Positions 34,926 to 44,699 of a stretch of DNA of 64,000 nucleotides are shown here, in pieces (within the stretch, counting starts at the first letter, position 1; every line of letters starts with the position of its first letter). A program made the translations under genes and the position numbers. A model generated the notes under the pieces. It was not told the origin of the DNA. It saw only the letters and a program-made list of their open reading frames with translations, and did no database searches. Source of the stretch: Oxytricha trifallax. Taxonomy: Eukaryota; Ciliophora; Spirotrichea; Sporadotrichida; Oxytrichidae. The stretch covers positions 21,388 to 85,387 of the forward strand of contig ARYC01000038.1 of the NCBI GenBank assembly GCA_000711775.1. The letters run 5' to 3'.

Positions 34926-36260
34926 GAAACTTGTCGCTGCTTAATCCTTGTACTTATTTTCTTGCAAATATTATCCGAAGAACTCAGCTATACAATTGGC
35001 TGTATCGTTTTTTTTTGCCTGAAGGTAGCATTAATCCATAAAAACAATTGTCCGATTGTTAGTTAATCTCCTTCACTCAAGCAAGCTGATGTTCCATTCG
35101 TTCGCGAAGCACATCTTGATAATATTGTTTAAATAATTAAAGATACAGTCAGTTGAGTGAGTATCACCGGAAATGTTATTTTTATCCATAAGCTAGAGGG
35201 ATGTATAAAATGCCATCATTTTTGTGATGGAAGCAACTTCCCTCTTATGGTTTTCCTTTTTACTATATAAAACTTAAGCTCGTTTACATCATTGATCGAC
35301 CAGGGTTAAGCTGTTATATGAGGCAAGGCTATATTTGTATAAATTTAATTTAATCAGTGAAGTCTTTCAGTTTGGCCACCAGAATTTTTATATTTTAAGA
35401 TGAATTTTGTACATCAGAGTTTAATCTCTTATACTCAAATGGTTTACTAATTTTTACTTTGGAATTTTATTTTTGAAAGTGCTTCTCTTGATTATTGAGA
35501 TTGTGATCTTTAATTAATTTCTGAGTCATCCTTTGAGCTTAATATCTTAACTTCTTATCTTGGGATTACTTTACAGTCTAAAAGTTTGGCTGATAGAATG
35601 TTTGCTTTAATTTCTATTTTAGTGATTGAATTAAAAGCCATCCATTATATTTTAGCCTGGTCTCACTAACGAATTATTGCTTGATTAAGCTTATTAAAAA
35701 TTCCTACTTGGCTTCTGATAACCCTATATTTAAATAGAAATCATCTAACTTTTGCTTTGCTCATCATTTTTATTTGAACTTTGACATCTATTTGCAAATA
35801 TTTACTATGAAGGTATTTGTTAGCTGTTCTTTAAGTTCTCACTATACGGTTTAGCTGATAGAATTCTTGTTTTGCTTCCTCGACAATTATTTTCATTTAA
35901 TTTTACAGATTTATTCATTTACTACTTAAAACTTATATCATTCTCTTTTTACTTAATTGTGGTTCTTTAATTTGTGAATTTTCTTGTTTTAACATATTAC
36001 TAAAGGGATGAATTACTATGTCTACTGCTATTAATTGCAGAATTACTTTCTTTTTAAATCTCCTTAAAAACCAATCGTGCCACATTATTTAGATAGAATT
36101 TTTTAAACTGCTTAAATTTAGACCTCCTCCCATCTATTTAAACTCTGATAATAAGTAATTCTACGAGCTAATGGAGGTCTAGATGACTAAATACTTAATT
36201 TACCAAGTCGAACTCTGAGAGAAGGTTTTAGCTGCTCACGTTTGTTGAAATTCTCATTAT
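34925..36260 (-). CDS. Unrecognised gene, several islands
   Basis: Minus strand. Islands in order: QLKPSLRVRLGKLSIQSSRP and RITYYQSLNRWEEV (36,240-36,110); SVKLNENNCRGSKTRILSAK region (35,930-35,800); MAFNSITKIEIKANILSAKL and KVIPRQEVKILSSKDDSEIN (35,645-35,510); KLKDFTDQIKFIQIQPCL (35,390-35,320); EVASITKMMAFYTSLQLMDK and CIFNYLNNIIKMCFANEW (35,250-35,090); FMDQCYLQAKKNDTANCIAE (35,040-34,980). Coding composition is clear, but frame steps and TGAs occur. No domain recognised. Confidence 0.45.
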
Positions 36261-37257
36261 TGTTTCAATAATTTTTATTAATATGAAAAGATAAGGATGT
36301 TTTAATTCAAATTATGAAGACTGATTTTACTATCTTAAATTTGAATCATAACTCATTCATTTATAATGGTGTTACTCATATTTTCTCATGATATAATATC
36401 CAGGGTGTTCTGAAATAATAGGATGATAAACCTTATCAATTTTTGGGTGTTATCTTAACTAAATTGCCAATTTCATTGTGTTTTGTGAAATCCTCTTTAC
36501 TCTGATTTTTAGTGTCTGTAATCCTTGATTGAGTAAGTAAAAGTTAAACTAATTTAGTGACTAACCTGAAACTATTTATAATTTATAGCATTTATTGGCT
36601 ATCTTCTCTTATAATTTTCATTTTATTATAGAGCACTTCATTGGAGGTGCACATTGCTTTATATATTTTTGAATAAATACTATATCAACATTTATTTATA
36701 TTAAGTTCCATAAACTGAATCTGAAAGGCCTGATAGATATTTACTAGCTGAATGAATAACTATATCTGCACTCACCAAAATTCAAAGGATTCTATAGTCG
36801 TTTTAATTATTATTCTTGAAGTACTTACCTAAAATATTGGCGAGCAAAATGTGTTGTCATCTGATAAAATAACTAAAGTATATATTATAAATTAAAATAT
36901 TTAACTGTTTAGATTTGAAAGATTCTAAGAAAATAAACAATCATTTTAAAATATATATTTAAATTTTTAGATATTTTGGGAAAAATAATGGAAGCATTTG
37001 ATTTAGGACATTATTAAAATAGTTTAAAATTGGAAGAAAAGGTTGAAGGTATAATAGCAAAACTTAAAATGCAAGATAATGCCTGGTTGCCAATAATGGT
37101 GTCCATATTAAAATTTAAATTAGATGATTATATAAATAAGATCTATCATGACAGATTCCTCTAGATACCTGAATTTAATTTAAATTTATTATTATTACAA
37201 ATATTGATGAACTAAATGAAAAATCTATGAAGCTTATTATACTTATTTATAAATACC
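36261..37257. other. AT-rich stretch before the inverted repeat
   Basis: AT-rich, no sustained frame, apart from a weak plus-strand stretch near 36,990-37,160 (MEAFDLGHYQNSLKLEEKVE) that may be a small coding island. Confidence 0.4.
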
Positions 37258-37681
37258 AATATTGTAGAAATATATTTGAATTTGGGAAATTAATTTAAAA
37301 TAAATAAATATTAAATCAAAATCGTGGCAGTTAAAGTTGGAAATTTAAACGATCTTGGGCTCATTCGATAGGGAATTCAAAATTAGCTGGACTTTACTAT
37401 TGGCGATACTATTTTATCTCATCGAGGGAGCGTGATAACTTCACTTTAATGAGAGGGTACAATTTAATGAATTTAAAATTGTTAATTAAAGTAAAGTTAT
37501 CTCGCTCCCTCGATGAGATAAAATAGTATCGCCAATAGTAAAGTCCAGCTAATTTTGAATTCCCTATCGAATGAGCCCAAGATCGTTTAAATTTCCAACT
37601 TTAATTGCCACGATTTTGATTTAATATTTATTAATTTAATTATAATTAATTTTCCAAATTCAAATGTATTACTACAATATT
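37258..37681. repeat. Large near-perfect inverted repeat (foldback or MITE-like element)
   Basis: Left arm 37,258-37,450 and right arm 37,485-37,681 are complementary over about 193-197 bp with few mismatches, the best-matched part being the inner 130 bp of each arm. The loop is only 34 bp. Tips read AATATTGTAG and CTACAATATT. The arms are richer in GC than the flanks and include a CGAGGGAGCG word. No coding frame and no clear target-site duplication at the tips. Confidence 0.9.
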
Positions 37682-37904
37682 CCCAAAAGATCATTTGGAG
37701 GAAATGCTTTCTCAATAGAATCATAATATATCTGTAAAACTAAATGAATTTTAATAATTTAACTTATAGCTAATACTTATTGAGACTCCTAGCAATCCAA
37801 TAACTTAGGTATATGATATTCATATGCACTTTATGAGTGATAAATTAAAAGAAATTATAATATGATTTTGATTTGATGTTTTAAATGTTTTTTTATCTAT
37901 CAAG

Positions 37905-38475
37905 GCTCTAGATTAGCCAAAGCCTTATCTAATTCGTCAATCAAATCTTAATTATTTTCAGCGCCCACTGAAACTCTAAAATGGTAATCTGTGTATTACT
38001 TCAACTATCTGTATTCAGCATAAAAAAAGTATCTCACAGTGCCTCCAAAGTTATCTATCGAACTGCTTAATTCTCCCAGACTAGTTCCATACTCATATCT
38101 ATGGATTGCCTTGGGTATTTCACAGATTGAATCGAAATTTTATCGGATTTTAATATTAAAAGCAATCAGTGCATAAGATTTAACGTAGAGGGAGAATATC
38201 CCACAAAAAACCCTGTAATTTATTTCCTAATTATATCATATTACTGATTTTCCTAAAATTTTAATGAGGTAATTATACTTAAAATAAAAGAACTGAATGT
38301 TTCTTTCAAATCTTAGAAATCTGTTGAATATCAAATATCAAGAAGTATTAACTTAAATTTATATATCTTATTTAGCATATGACCTGTTCCTGAGTAGAAG
38401 TCATCCTATTAAAGGATCTTAGAGTTTAATGGCAAGACATGTAAAAGCATCTGGATTGCAGAGGCACCACTATTT
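37905..38475 (-). CDS. PLP-dependent trans-sulfuration enzyme (cystathionine lyase/synthase family), two fragments
   Basis: Minus strand. Fragment 1 (38,475-38,370) reads NSGASAIQMLLHVLPLNSKI and DDFYSGTGHML, matching the family block SSGMAA...LLKPGDHIL..DDVYGGT. Fragment 2 (38,175-37,905) reads IHRYEYGTSLGELSSSIDNF and YHFRVSVGAENNQDLIDELD then KALANLEP, matching the C-terminus (SLGG..., IRLSVGIED..DLI.DL..AL). Cys/Met-metabolism enzymes of this fold bind PLP on a Lys about 100 residues beyond the first block. That middle part, some 190 residues including the SxxTK-type Lys, is not between the fragments, so it is either scrambled elsewhere or deleted. Exact enzyme cannot be told. Confidence 0.65.
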
Positions 38476-38569
38476 ATTAAATTCAAAATGAAATTATAAC
38501 AGTTAAAATTTATTACATCATTTTGTGATTAAATTACAAAAATCTTAAAACATAATGGATAATAAGGAT

Positions 38570-40400
38570 TTTGAAAGATGAAGCAGCTACAGGAATTCTT
38601 GATAAAAAGGAATTTTCCTGGGAGCTCTAAGCTTTTTTGTGGCTTATGTTTTTCTATGGTTTAGGCAATCTTCTGCCAAATATGACAATATTAACAGACA
38701 TGGATTATTTCATTATTAAATACTCTGTAAGAATACATAGTACATTTTATTTAGTATAATGTGTATTGAAAGTAAGCAATCTTTTTGCATGATTCTTTTT
38801 GAGAAACTGCTTTTCCATAATTATTTTAGGAAATTGGGAAGCATCCAGAATTCGATTATAATATGGTGATAAACTTCTCATTTGTGTTGGGTCAAACAGT
38901 AGGAATTAAATTAATTCTAAGATTTAGCTAATTAATTAGACTTTAGATTTTTCTGATTCCATTAATCATTGATATAATTTATAATACGAGAACTTTAATT
39001 TATTAATTATTTAATTAACATAATACTAATACTTATAAGTCTAATCAAAAATGGAAATCTCTTTAAAATCATCTTGTCTTCTTCTTCATCATCAACTTCT
39101 TCGTCATCGTAAATATCAAATCCTTAATCCCTTTTCCCTTTCGTCTTACGCAGCACCTGTCTTGTGGCACCAGTGGTTTTACCAGGTAGGACCATTAAAA
39201 AATAAAAAATAAAGATATACTTTTTTATAACTTACATTTTAAGTGAGTGGGTTAACTCCACCTGCGTCTAATCTATACGAATACTTTTTAATATATTAAG
39301 TTTTTGATTAAATTAATTAATTTCTTATTATAAATCATAATTATTTTAAGAGCTTTTCCCTTCGTAATTCGATAAACAGAGATCAATGCAAGCTAGATAC
39401 TTTCAAATATTATTATGGTAATGATTGGTAAACCATTTTTTGAATTGGTTTAAATCTAGGTATTTGCTTGGGCACTTTGAATTCAATTTTTATGGGTATC
39501 TGCAGGCTAATAGAGCTAAATGACCTTTGACAGTAAAGTTGAGAGAAACTATTTCTACTCTACTATAATGTACTTTGGAATAAATGTCTTAATTCTTATC
39601 GTAATGACGCTCACTTTAAAGGTAAGACTGTTATATACATTGAATTTCTACATAATAGTTCTTCTTAAATTCTACCTATGTTAAATATTACCTCGACAAA
39701 AGAAAGGGAGTTTTTTCAACAGATTCATAAGAAAAAATTCCCGGTTAAACTTGGGAATCTAACTAAGAAGATCAAGTTAATATTATAGACGATAGATTTA
39801 AAACTAAAGTTATTAATTCGGAGTTAAAAGTGACCCCCTGAGTTAAATTACATATCAGTTGTTAAGAAAATTTTGGTAGAAGCCTCAGTTATATTCTTAA
39901 TATTCTTGACAACTTTTTTCCCCTACCCTAGCATCATATTTCAAGGGAATTTGATCCTGTAGGAAGAAAAAGATTGGCAAATATTTATATATAACTTGAC
40001 ATACAGTTTGGGAAATTTTATGGGAAGAAGTTTTGCAAAAATTAAATATTAATACCCTAGAGCCCTATATGTGGTTTGATGTATAGGGAGAGGAGTGTTC
40101 CTCACAACTACTTTCTTATAGCTTTTAATCCATTCATTGAGTTTTGGAGTAACTCAGCAGCTATCATTATTAATACCTACCTGATTTTCAATAAATATGC
40201 ATACTAATATTCATTTTAAAATTTAAAGATAAGATTAACAGGAGGATTTTTAGTGTTTGTGCAGCCAAGAGTTTTCCTGGAAAATTTGACAATCATGAAA
40301 AAGAATTCGGAGGTCTCGTTATATCTTGCATGATAAACTTAGGAATTGCAATTGGATCTATAATTAGTCTCGTCGGATTCCAAAATATATTTAATAACTG
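38570..40400 (+). CDS. Equilibrative nucleoside transporter (ENT/SLC29 family), interrupted
   Basis: Membrane transporter for nucleosides or related solutes. N-terminal island 38,570-38,995: FYGLGNLLPNMTILTDMDYF, the ENT first-helix signature (G.G.LLPWN..I...YF), then EIGKHPEFDYNMVINFSFVL. After a gap, 39,440-40,400 gives TLNSIFMGICR, a helix at NVLILIVMTLTLK, a charged loop with DSQEKIPGQTWESNQED, helices including SVIFLIFLTTFFPYPSIIF, then YSLGNFMGRSFAKI and YIGRGVFLTT (ENT motif NxxDxxGR..), and the C-terminal FGGLVISCMINLGIAIGSII. Frame steps near 39,470, 39,840 and 40,090. A different gene's island lies on the opposite strand within the gap. Confidence 0.75.
39055..39205 (-). CDS. Foreign coding island nested in the ENT gap
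   Basis: Minus-strand frame LPGKTTGATRQVLRKTKGKR, then DQGFDIYDDEEVDDEEEDKM and ILKRFPFL. GC content jumps relative to both sides. Basic then highly acidic, as in nuclear or nucleolar proteins; no family named. Looks like a single MDS of another gene placed in the IES of the transporter. Confidence 0.5.
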
Positions 40401-40618
40401 ATTCTCATAAATCAAATAGTAAACACAAATCAATCTAGTACTTTTAAAATTCAAAAAAAGAATATTCATTTTAAAATTTAGTTTATTTTATAACATTCAA
40501 AACCCCAAAACTCTTTCAGTAGTCTGATTTAGTTTTTGATTGATAGAAGTAGACTATTAGTGCATACAGGGTTTATGTAGAGGTTTAATGTTTAAATATT
40601 AGTAATTTAAGTGAGTGT

Positions 40619-41655
40619 ATGCGAAGTTTGGGGTCAGTTTATGACAGTGACTATATAGATTTATTGTTTAAGTTGCGATATGGATGAATAGAGTAAATAA
40701 CTCAAGCCTGTTCTGAATTATACGTCTATAGCTACTCCATAAATCTCCAGCAACTGTTAGGTCTCAGTGTCTATTAGCATTTAATTTAAAGAGATAGCAA
40801 CTTAATTCAAAGCCTATAAGACTTCTAATATTTTAGCAGCATCATATTGACTATCTTATTAATGATAAGACTCTTAATGCTGGCTAATTTCTCTCTAGCC
40901 TAGAGGCTGTGATGTTTCATCGCCAATTTCCTGAGCTTCACATCTCTGCTTAATCTATAGCTAACATATATAAAAAGAACGGAATATCTTACAAGACAGT
41001 CAATCGCATTAAGAGAGTGATTGACTTTAATGTTCCATTTTATAAGAATAATTTAAATTATATATTCGATTAAATGCAGAGGTCTTAAGAGCATAATATA
41101 AAGTTCATACACGCTGATGAAGCTGTATTTACATTCAATACATTTATATCAAGGTCTTGGTACAAGAGGTATAGTAATATAGAAGTATATGATTAAAAGG
41201 TTAAGGTGTTAATTCATGCAATCCTTGGTGGAATCAGTGAAGATAGTGGCCTTCGAGATTTATGTTATTCACCCTCGTTCTATAAAGACTGAATAATATA
41301 TTAAGTTCTTGCAATAACTCAGAGACAAATACGCTGACTAAGCCATTATTCTGTTCGTTGATAACTTGTCGTTTCATAAAACTAAAGACTCAAGGAAGGA
41401 ATATGAAAGGCTAAATATAACACCTTTATTTAATGTTCCTTACAGCCCTTATTTTAATGGAATTGAATTATATTGGGGGTTATTGAAAGGTCCCTACAAG
41501 AAACTTCTACTCTACCATCTGATGCATGATTTAAAGATAGATACAGTCGATTTTATTAAGAGTGCTGCTAAAAGAGTCAATGAAGAGAAAGATAAAGTAT
41601 GCGCAAGAGAAGGAGATTTTGTGTTTATAAATAAGTATTAGATTTAAATGAATGA
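40619..41655 (+). CDS. TBE transposase (IS630/Tc1/mariner-type DDE), copy A
   Basis: Cut-and-paste transposase, also implicated in Oxytricha DNA elimination. ATG at 40,619 gives MRSLGSVYDSDYIDLLFKLR, a helix-turn-helix region, then FPELHISAQSIANIYKKNGI. Catalytic Asp 1 is in KFIHADEAVF (codon 41,116), Asp 2 in LFVDNLSFHKT (41,360), Glu in YSPYFNGIELYWG (41,465); 34 residues lie between Asp 2 and Glu (DD34E). Stop TGA 41,653-41,655, as aligned with copy B. Compared with copies B and C it has an extra T near 41,249, a lost base near 41,615 and several defects in the N-terminal 100 codons, so it is not translatable as it stands. Confidence 0.88.
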
Positions 41656-41661
41656 ATAAGT

Positions 41662-42447
41662 TCACATATTAAATTTGCTCGTAAAGGGATTTGGCTTCTC
41701 TTTCTTTTCTTCCTCTTAAGGCTTGCTTGGGCTCATGTTTCATCTCTTAGTGACAGCCCCTGCATCTATGTTCATCTCGTCTGGCTTTTAGAAATCATTG
41801 AAGAGTCTCTTACTCAATTCATGCTTTACTTGAGACTTTCTCTCTCTGTTTAATTTGCTGCGCTCTTTCATCAAGAATATAGCAGTACCAGGTTTTTCTA
41901 TAAAGTTAGAAGACTAAGCTTACTTGAGATGAAAGGATGCTTTTATCCTACAGCCAGGTATCACTTATTTTAATACCTTGCTTCTCTTTTTCTTCAGGAG
42001 AGATGCTGTATCGTTTCTTGTGAGCTTCTTAAATAATTCATTTAAGTACTCAGGTTTCAGAGTTGCAAGAACACCAAAGAAGAAGTTTCTCTCTGGCAAC
42101 TTATTAGAGAGCTGCAGCTTTGATAGAAGGAAGAGAGCAACATATGGATCACTCATAGCATCCTCATAGAGGTTTGTTACTGAAATTTGAGGGTAGATAG
42201 GTATCTCGATCATTCTGATTTCATTAGACTTAAAAGCTTTTTTCTCTTCACTTAGCAATGCTTTTAAGAATGAGATTTTAGTTCCTTCCTGGGTTGGCAA
42301 GAACAATCAGACTATAATGGATTTATTAATCTTACTTAAGCACTTACCTTCCTATACCAAATATCTATAAAGGTCCTCTTTACTTCAAAATTTCCCTATT
42401 AAATCTTGAGATTAAATTCTCTTCATTGCATCATTCATAGACTCCAT
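41662..42447 (-). CDS. TBE 22-kDa protein, copy A
   Basis: Conserved TBE protein of unknown function. ATG complement at 42,447; reads SMNDAMKR near the start, FLPTQEGTKISFLKALLSEE, IRMIEIPIYPQISVTNLYED, LPERNFFFGVLATLKPEYLN, MKERSKLNRERKSQVKHELS and a C-terminus rich in Lys/Glu/Pro ending NPFTSKFNM and TGA at 41,662-41,664. It converges with the transposase, whose stop lies 6 bp away. Small frame steps occur near 42,310 and 41,950. No nuclease or DNA-binding motif is visible; a role with the transposase is inferred from context only. Confidence 0.8.
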
Positions 42448-43011
42448 CTTGCTTCCAGTTTCTATAAATGATTATGAAATTTAATATTATGGATATCTAT
42501 TCTAAGTTTATTAAAATTTTACTACTAAATAGGGAGGACCTACTGGAGGTCAACCTGAATCAGATAAAAAGATAAAGATGGAAGAATTTTCTTCAAGTTT
42601 CAGAGTATGACATCCATTTTTATCAAACTTTCTCCATTAAATTGCTCCTAATAATAATTAATTTAATTAGGTGGTGCTCCTTATTTATATAAAATTTAAT
42701 TGGGAGGTTAAATTAAAGTTCAAAACCGTATTAGGTGGTGCATTAAAAAAATTAAATTTTAAAACCTCCCCTCCTAAATTTACAAGAACAGATTTAGGAG
42801 CACCACCTAACTTCACAAAACAAATTTAGGTGCATTTTAATGTATAAAATGGATGGAATAGTATATAAATTATCTCTAATATTAAAAAATATAAAACTAA
42901 TGTCTCGCACTCTGTTCCCATTAAACCTCTCTAAATCTATGAGGATATGTTCTTGCTTGTGTATAAGGTAGAATTTATACAGCTTATATAATTATTAATA
43001 GTACTTATAAA
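42448..43011. promoter_or_regulatory. Divergent intergenic region of TBE copy A with nested inverted repeat
   Basis: Separates the divergent 22-kDa and zinc-finger/kinase genes. Outer arms TAGGTGGTGCTCCT (42,668-42,681) and AGGAGCACCACCTA (42,796-42,809) are exact complements; inner arms GGGAGGTT (42,702-42,709) and AACCTCCC (42,763-42,770) nest within. A further AGGTGGTGC lies at 42,733. No coding frame. Bidirectional promoter function is inference. Confidence 0.6.
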
Positions 43012-44459
43012 ATGAACGGCAAATTACTAAGAAAAGCGGCATTGCTTGGTATTAGCCAGCAAAAACTTTCTTTCATGAATTAAAAGAAAATTGAAACTTG
43101 TGATGCCTCTACCTAGTATGAACCTGAAATTCTCTAACCTTAGGTCTCAGACTTTGAATAACAATTCAGTTGTTAAATTGAAATGCAGAGCTAAGAAATT
43201 CAATGCGAAGTTCCAATAAAAATGGTTGAAGAGGAGGAAGAGAAAAAAGAAATTAAAGCATTACATTTATGTGAAGAGTGTGAGAAGAACTTCACTTATA
43301 AATCTGCTCTTAAGCGTCATATCTTAGAGTAGCATTCTAACAAGCCAAAGCTCTATCTTAAGCATGATAAGATAGATGGAAAACATTTTTGCCATTATTG
43401 CAATAAGAAATATAACCATTCAAGGGATTAAAAGTTCACCTATAAAACCATCATGGCAAGAAGTTTGAAGTCATAGATCCTGAGGCTGGAGAGGTCTTCC
43501 TTCTATAAAGAAAACCATGAGACCCTTTAGAATCCTTGGAACAAAGAGTTAAGAAAGAAAATAAGCTTATTAAAGCAGTGAGAAACCTTCCAGCTTCTGA
43601 GATAGTGAAAATCATTCTGAAGATACAAGCACTAAAGCTTCCAATTTTAAATGTAATTGACCTTAAAGAATGTAAGGAAAGTTATCTTATACTCGAGGAC
43701 AAGTTTGAGAAAAAGGTCATAACTGATAAGCAGTTCGCATACAAGATTTATCCATTCAACTACTTTAAATGCGATGACAAGTATCAAATGGAATTTGTCA
43801 ATGAGTACTAAGCTCTTACATAAGCAAGGGATAGACAGTGCAGATTTATAATTAAGCTCGATGCAATACTGCTTGCTCAAGATCATGTTGCTTTTCGTCT
43901 CCCTCTATATTAAATGACTTTAAGAGACTCCATATAAGATTAAAGGATTCCATTGTAGCTACCCCTTATTCTTACAAATGTTTGTAAAGGCATTGAAGAG
44001 CTGGACACTTTAGGGTATGTCCATAGAGACTTGAAGCCAGAGAATCTTATGCTTGATTTTTCACCTCTCAGAGTAGTAACAATTGATTTAAATAGATCAT
44101 AAATAGTTGAAGCTTCAGGACTTGGCTACGTTTATGGTACTCCTGGATACTTTCCAGAAAGGGAGGACTCGAGAAATGGTGATATTAAGTGGGATGTATG
44201 GGCTCTAGCAGCAATTATTGCTGAATACGATATGCCAAGAAATGATTGCTATAGCTGTAAGAGAGAGAAAGATTCAAAGCAGAGAATACAGCAATATTTA
44301 AACTAGAAAAAGATAAAAGGTAAAATGAAAAATATGGCTGAGTAGATAATCATTAAGCCTAACCAAAGAGCGGAGCATTCAATAGACTAAATTGTAAGCT
44401 AAATAGGAGAAATTAAGTTTATAAAGTTTCATCATGATGCAAAAGTATTGTTTGAGTGA
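43012..44459 (+). CDS. TBE zinc-finger/kinase protein (57 kDa), copy A
   Basis: ATG at 43,012 (MNGKLLRKAALLGISQQ). N-terminal Gln/Glu-rich region, then two C2H2 fingers: CEECEKNFTYKSALKRHIL (second His pair follows) and CHYCNKKYNHSR. A middle domain (SLEQRVKKENKLIKAVRNL; YPFNYFKCDDKYQMEFVNEY) leads to a protein-kinase C-lobe: GYVHRDLKPENLMLDF, VVTIDLNRSQ where DFG is expected, GTPGYFPEREDSR and WDVWALAAIIAEYDMPRN. Stop TGA 44,457-44,459. One base is missing in the second finger (GATTAAAAG, near 43,427), putting the rest out of frame. Presumed to bind DNA; kinase activity is uncertain because DFG is altered. Confidence 0.87.
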
Positions 44460-44699
44460 ATAGTAAAAAATAAAGCACCTCTAATACACACTAATATACA
44501 ATACATTTAAACATTAAACCCCTACATAAACCCTACTAAAACCCTAATAAAGAATGCACTGATAGTCTACTTTTATCAATCAAAAACTCAATCAAGCTAC
44601 TGAAAGGATTTTGGGGTTTTGATTGCTTAATATAATTTGCTAATATTTAATCAGGCATAGATGAATTTATTACTTTTATTTTTATAAACATATAAGAAA

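Larger units (their letters stand above)
40498..44621 (+). mobile_element. TBE-type transposon, copy A, full length
   Basis: 4,124 bp between tips CAAAACCCCAAAAC (40,498) and its complement GATTTTGGGGTTTTG ending at 44,621. The 3-bp target duplication ATT sits at 40,495-40,497 and 44,622-44,624, fitting the ANT rule of Oxytricha telomere-bearing elements. Terminal inverted repeats are about 110-125 bp (40,498-40,605 and about 44,495-44,621) and also contain inner AGGGTTT words; the left one has lost about 17 bp. Gene order: transposase (+), 22-kDa protein (-), zinc-finger/kinase protein (+). In known ciliates these elements are germline-limited and removed from the somatic genome. Inserted about 100 bp past the ENT gene. 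Confidence 0.93.

Noticed and set aside
41978-42169. Plus-strand frame inside TBE copy A
   Set aside because: Antisense of the 22-kDa protein.
43647-43886. Minus-strand frame inside TBE copy A
   Set aside because: Antisense of the zinc-finger/kinase gene.
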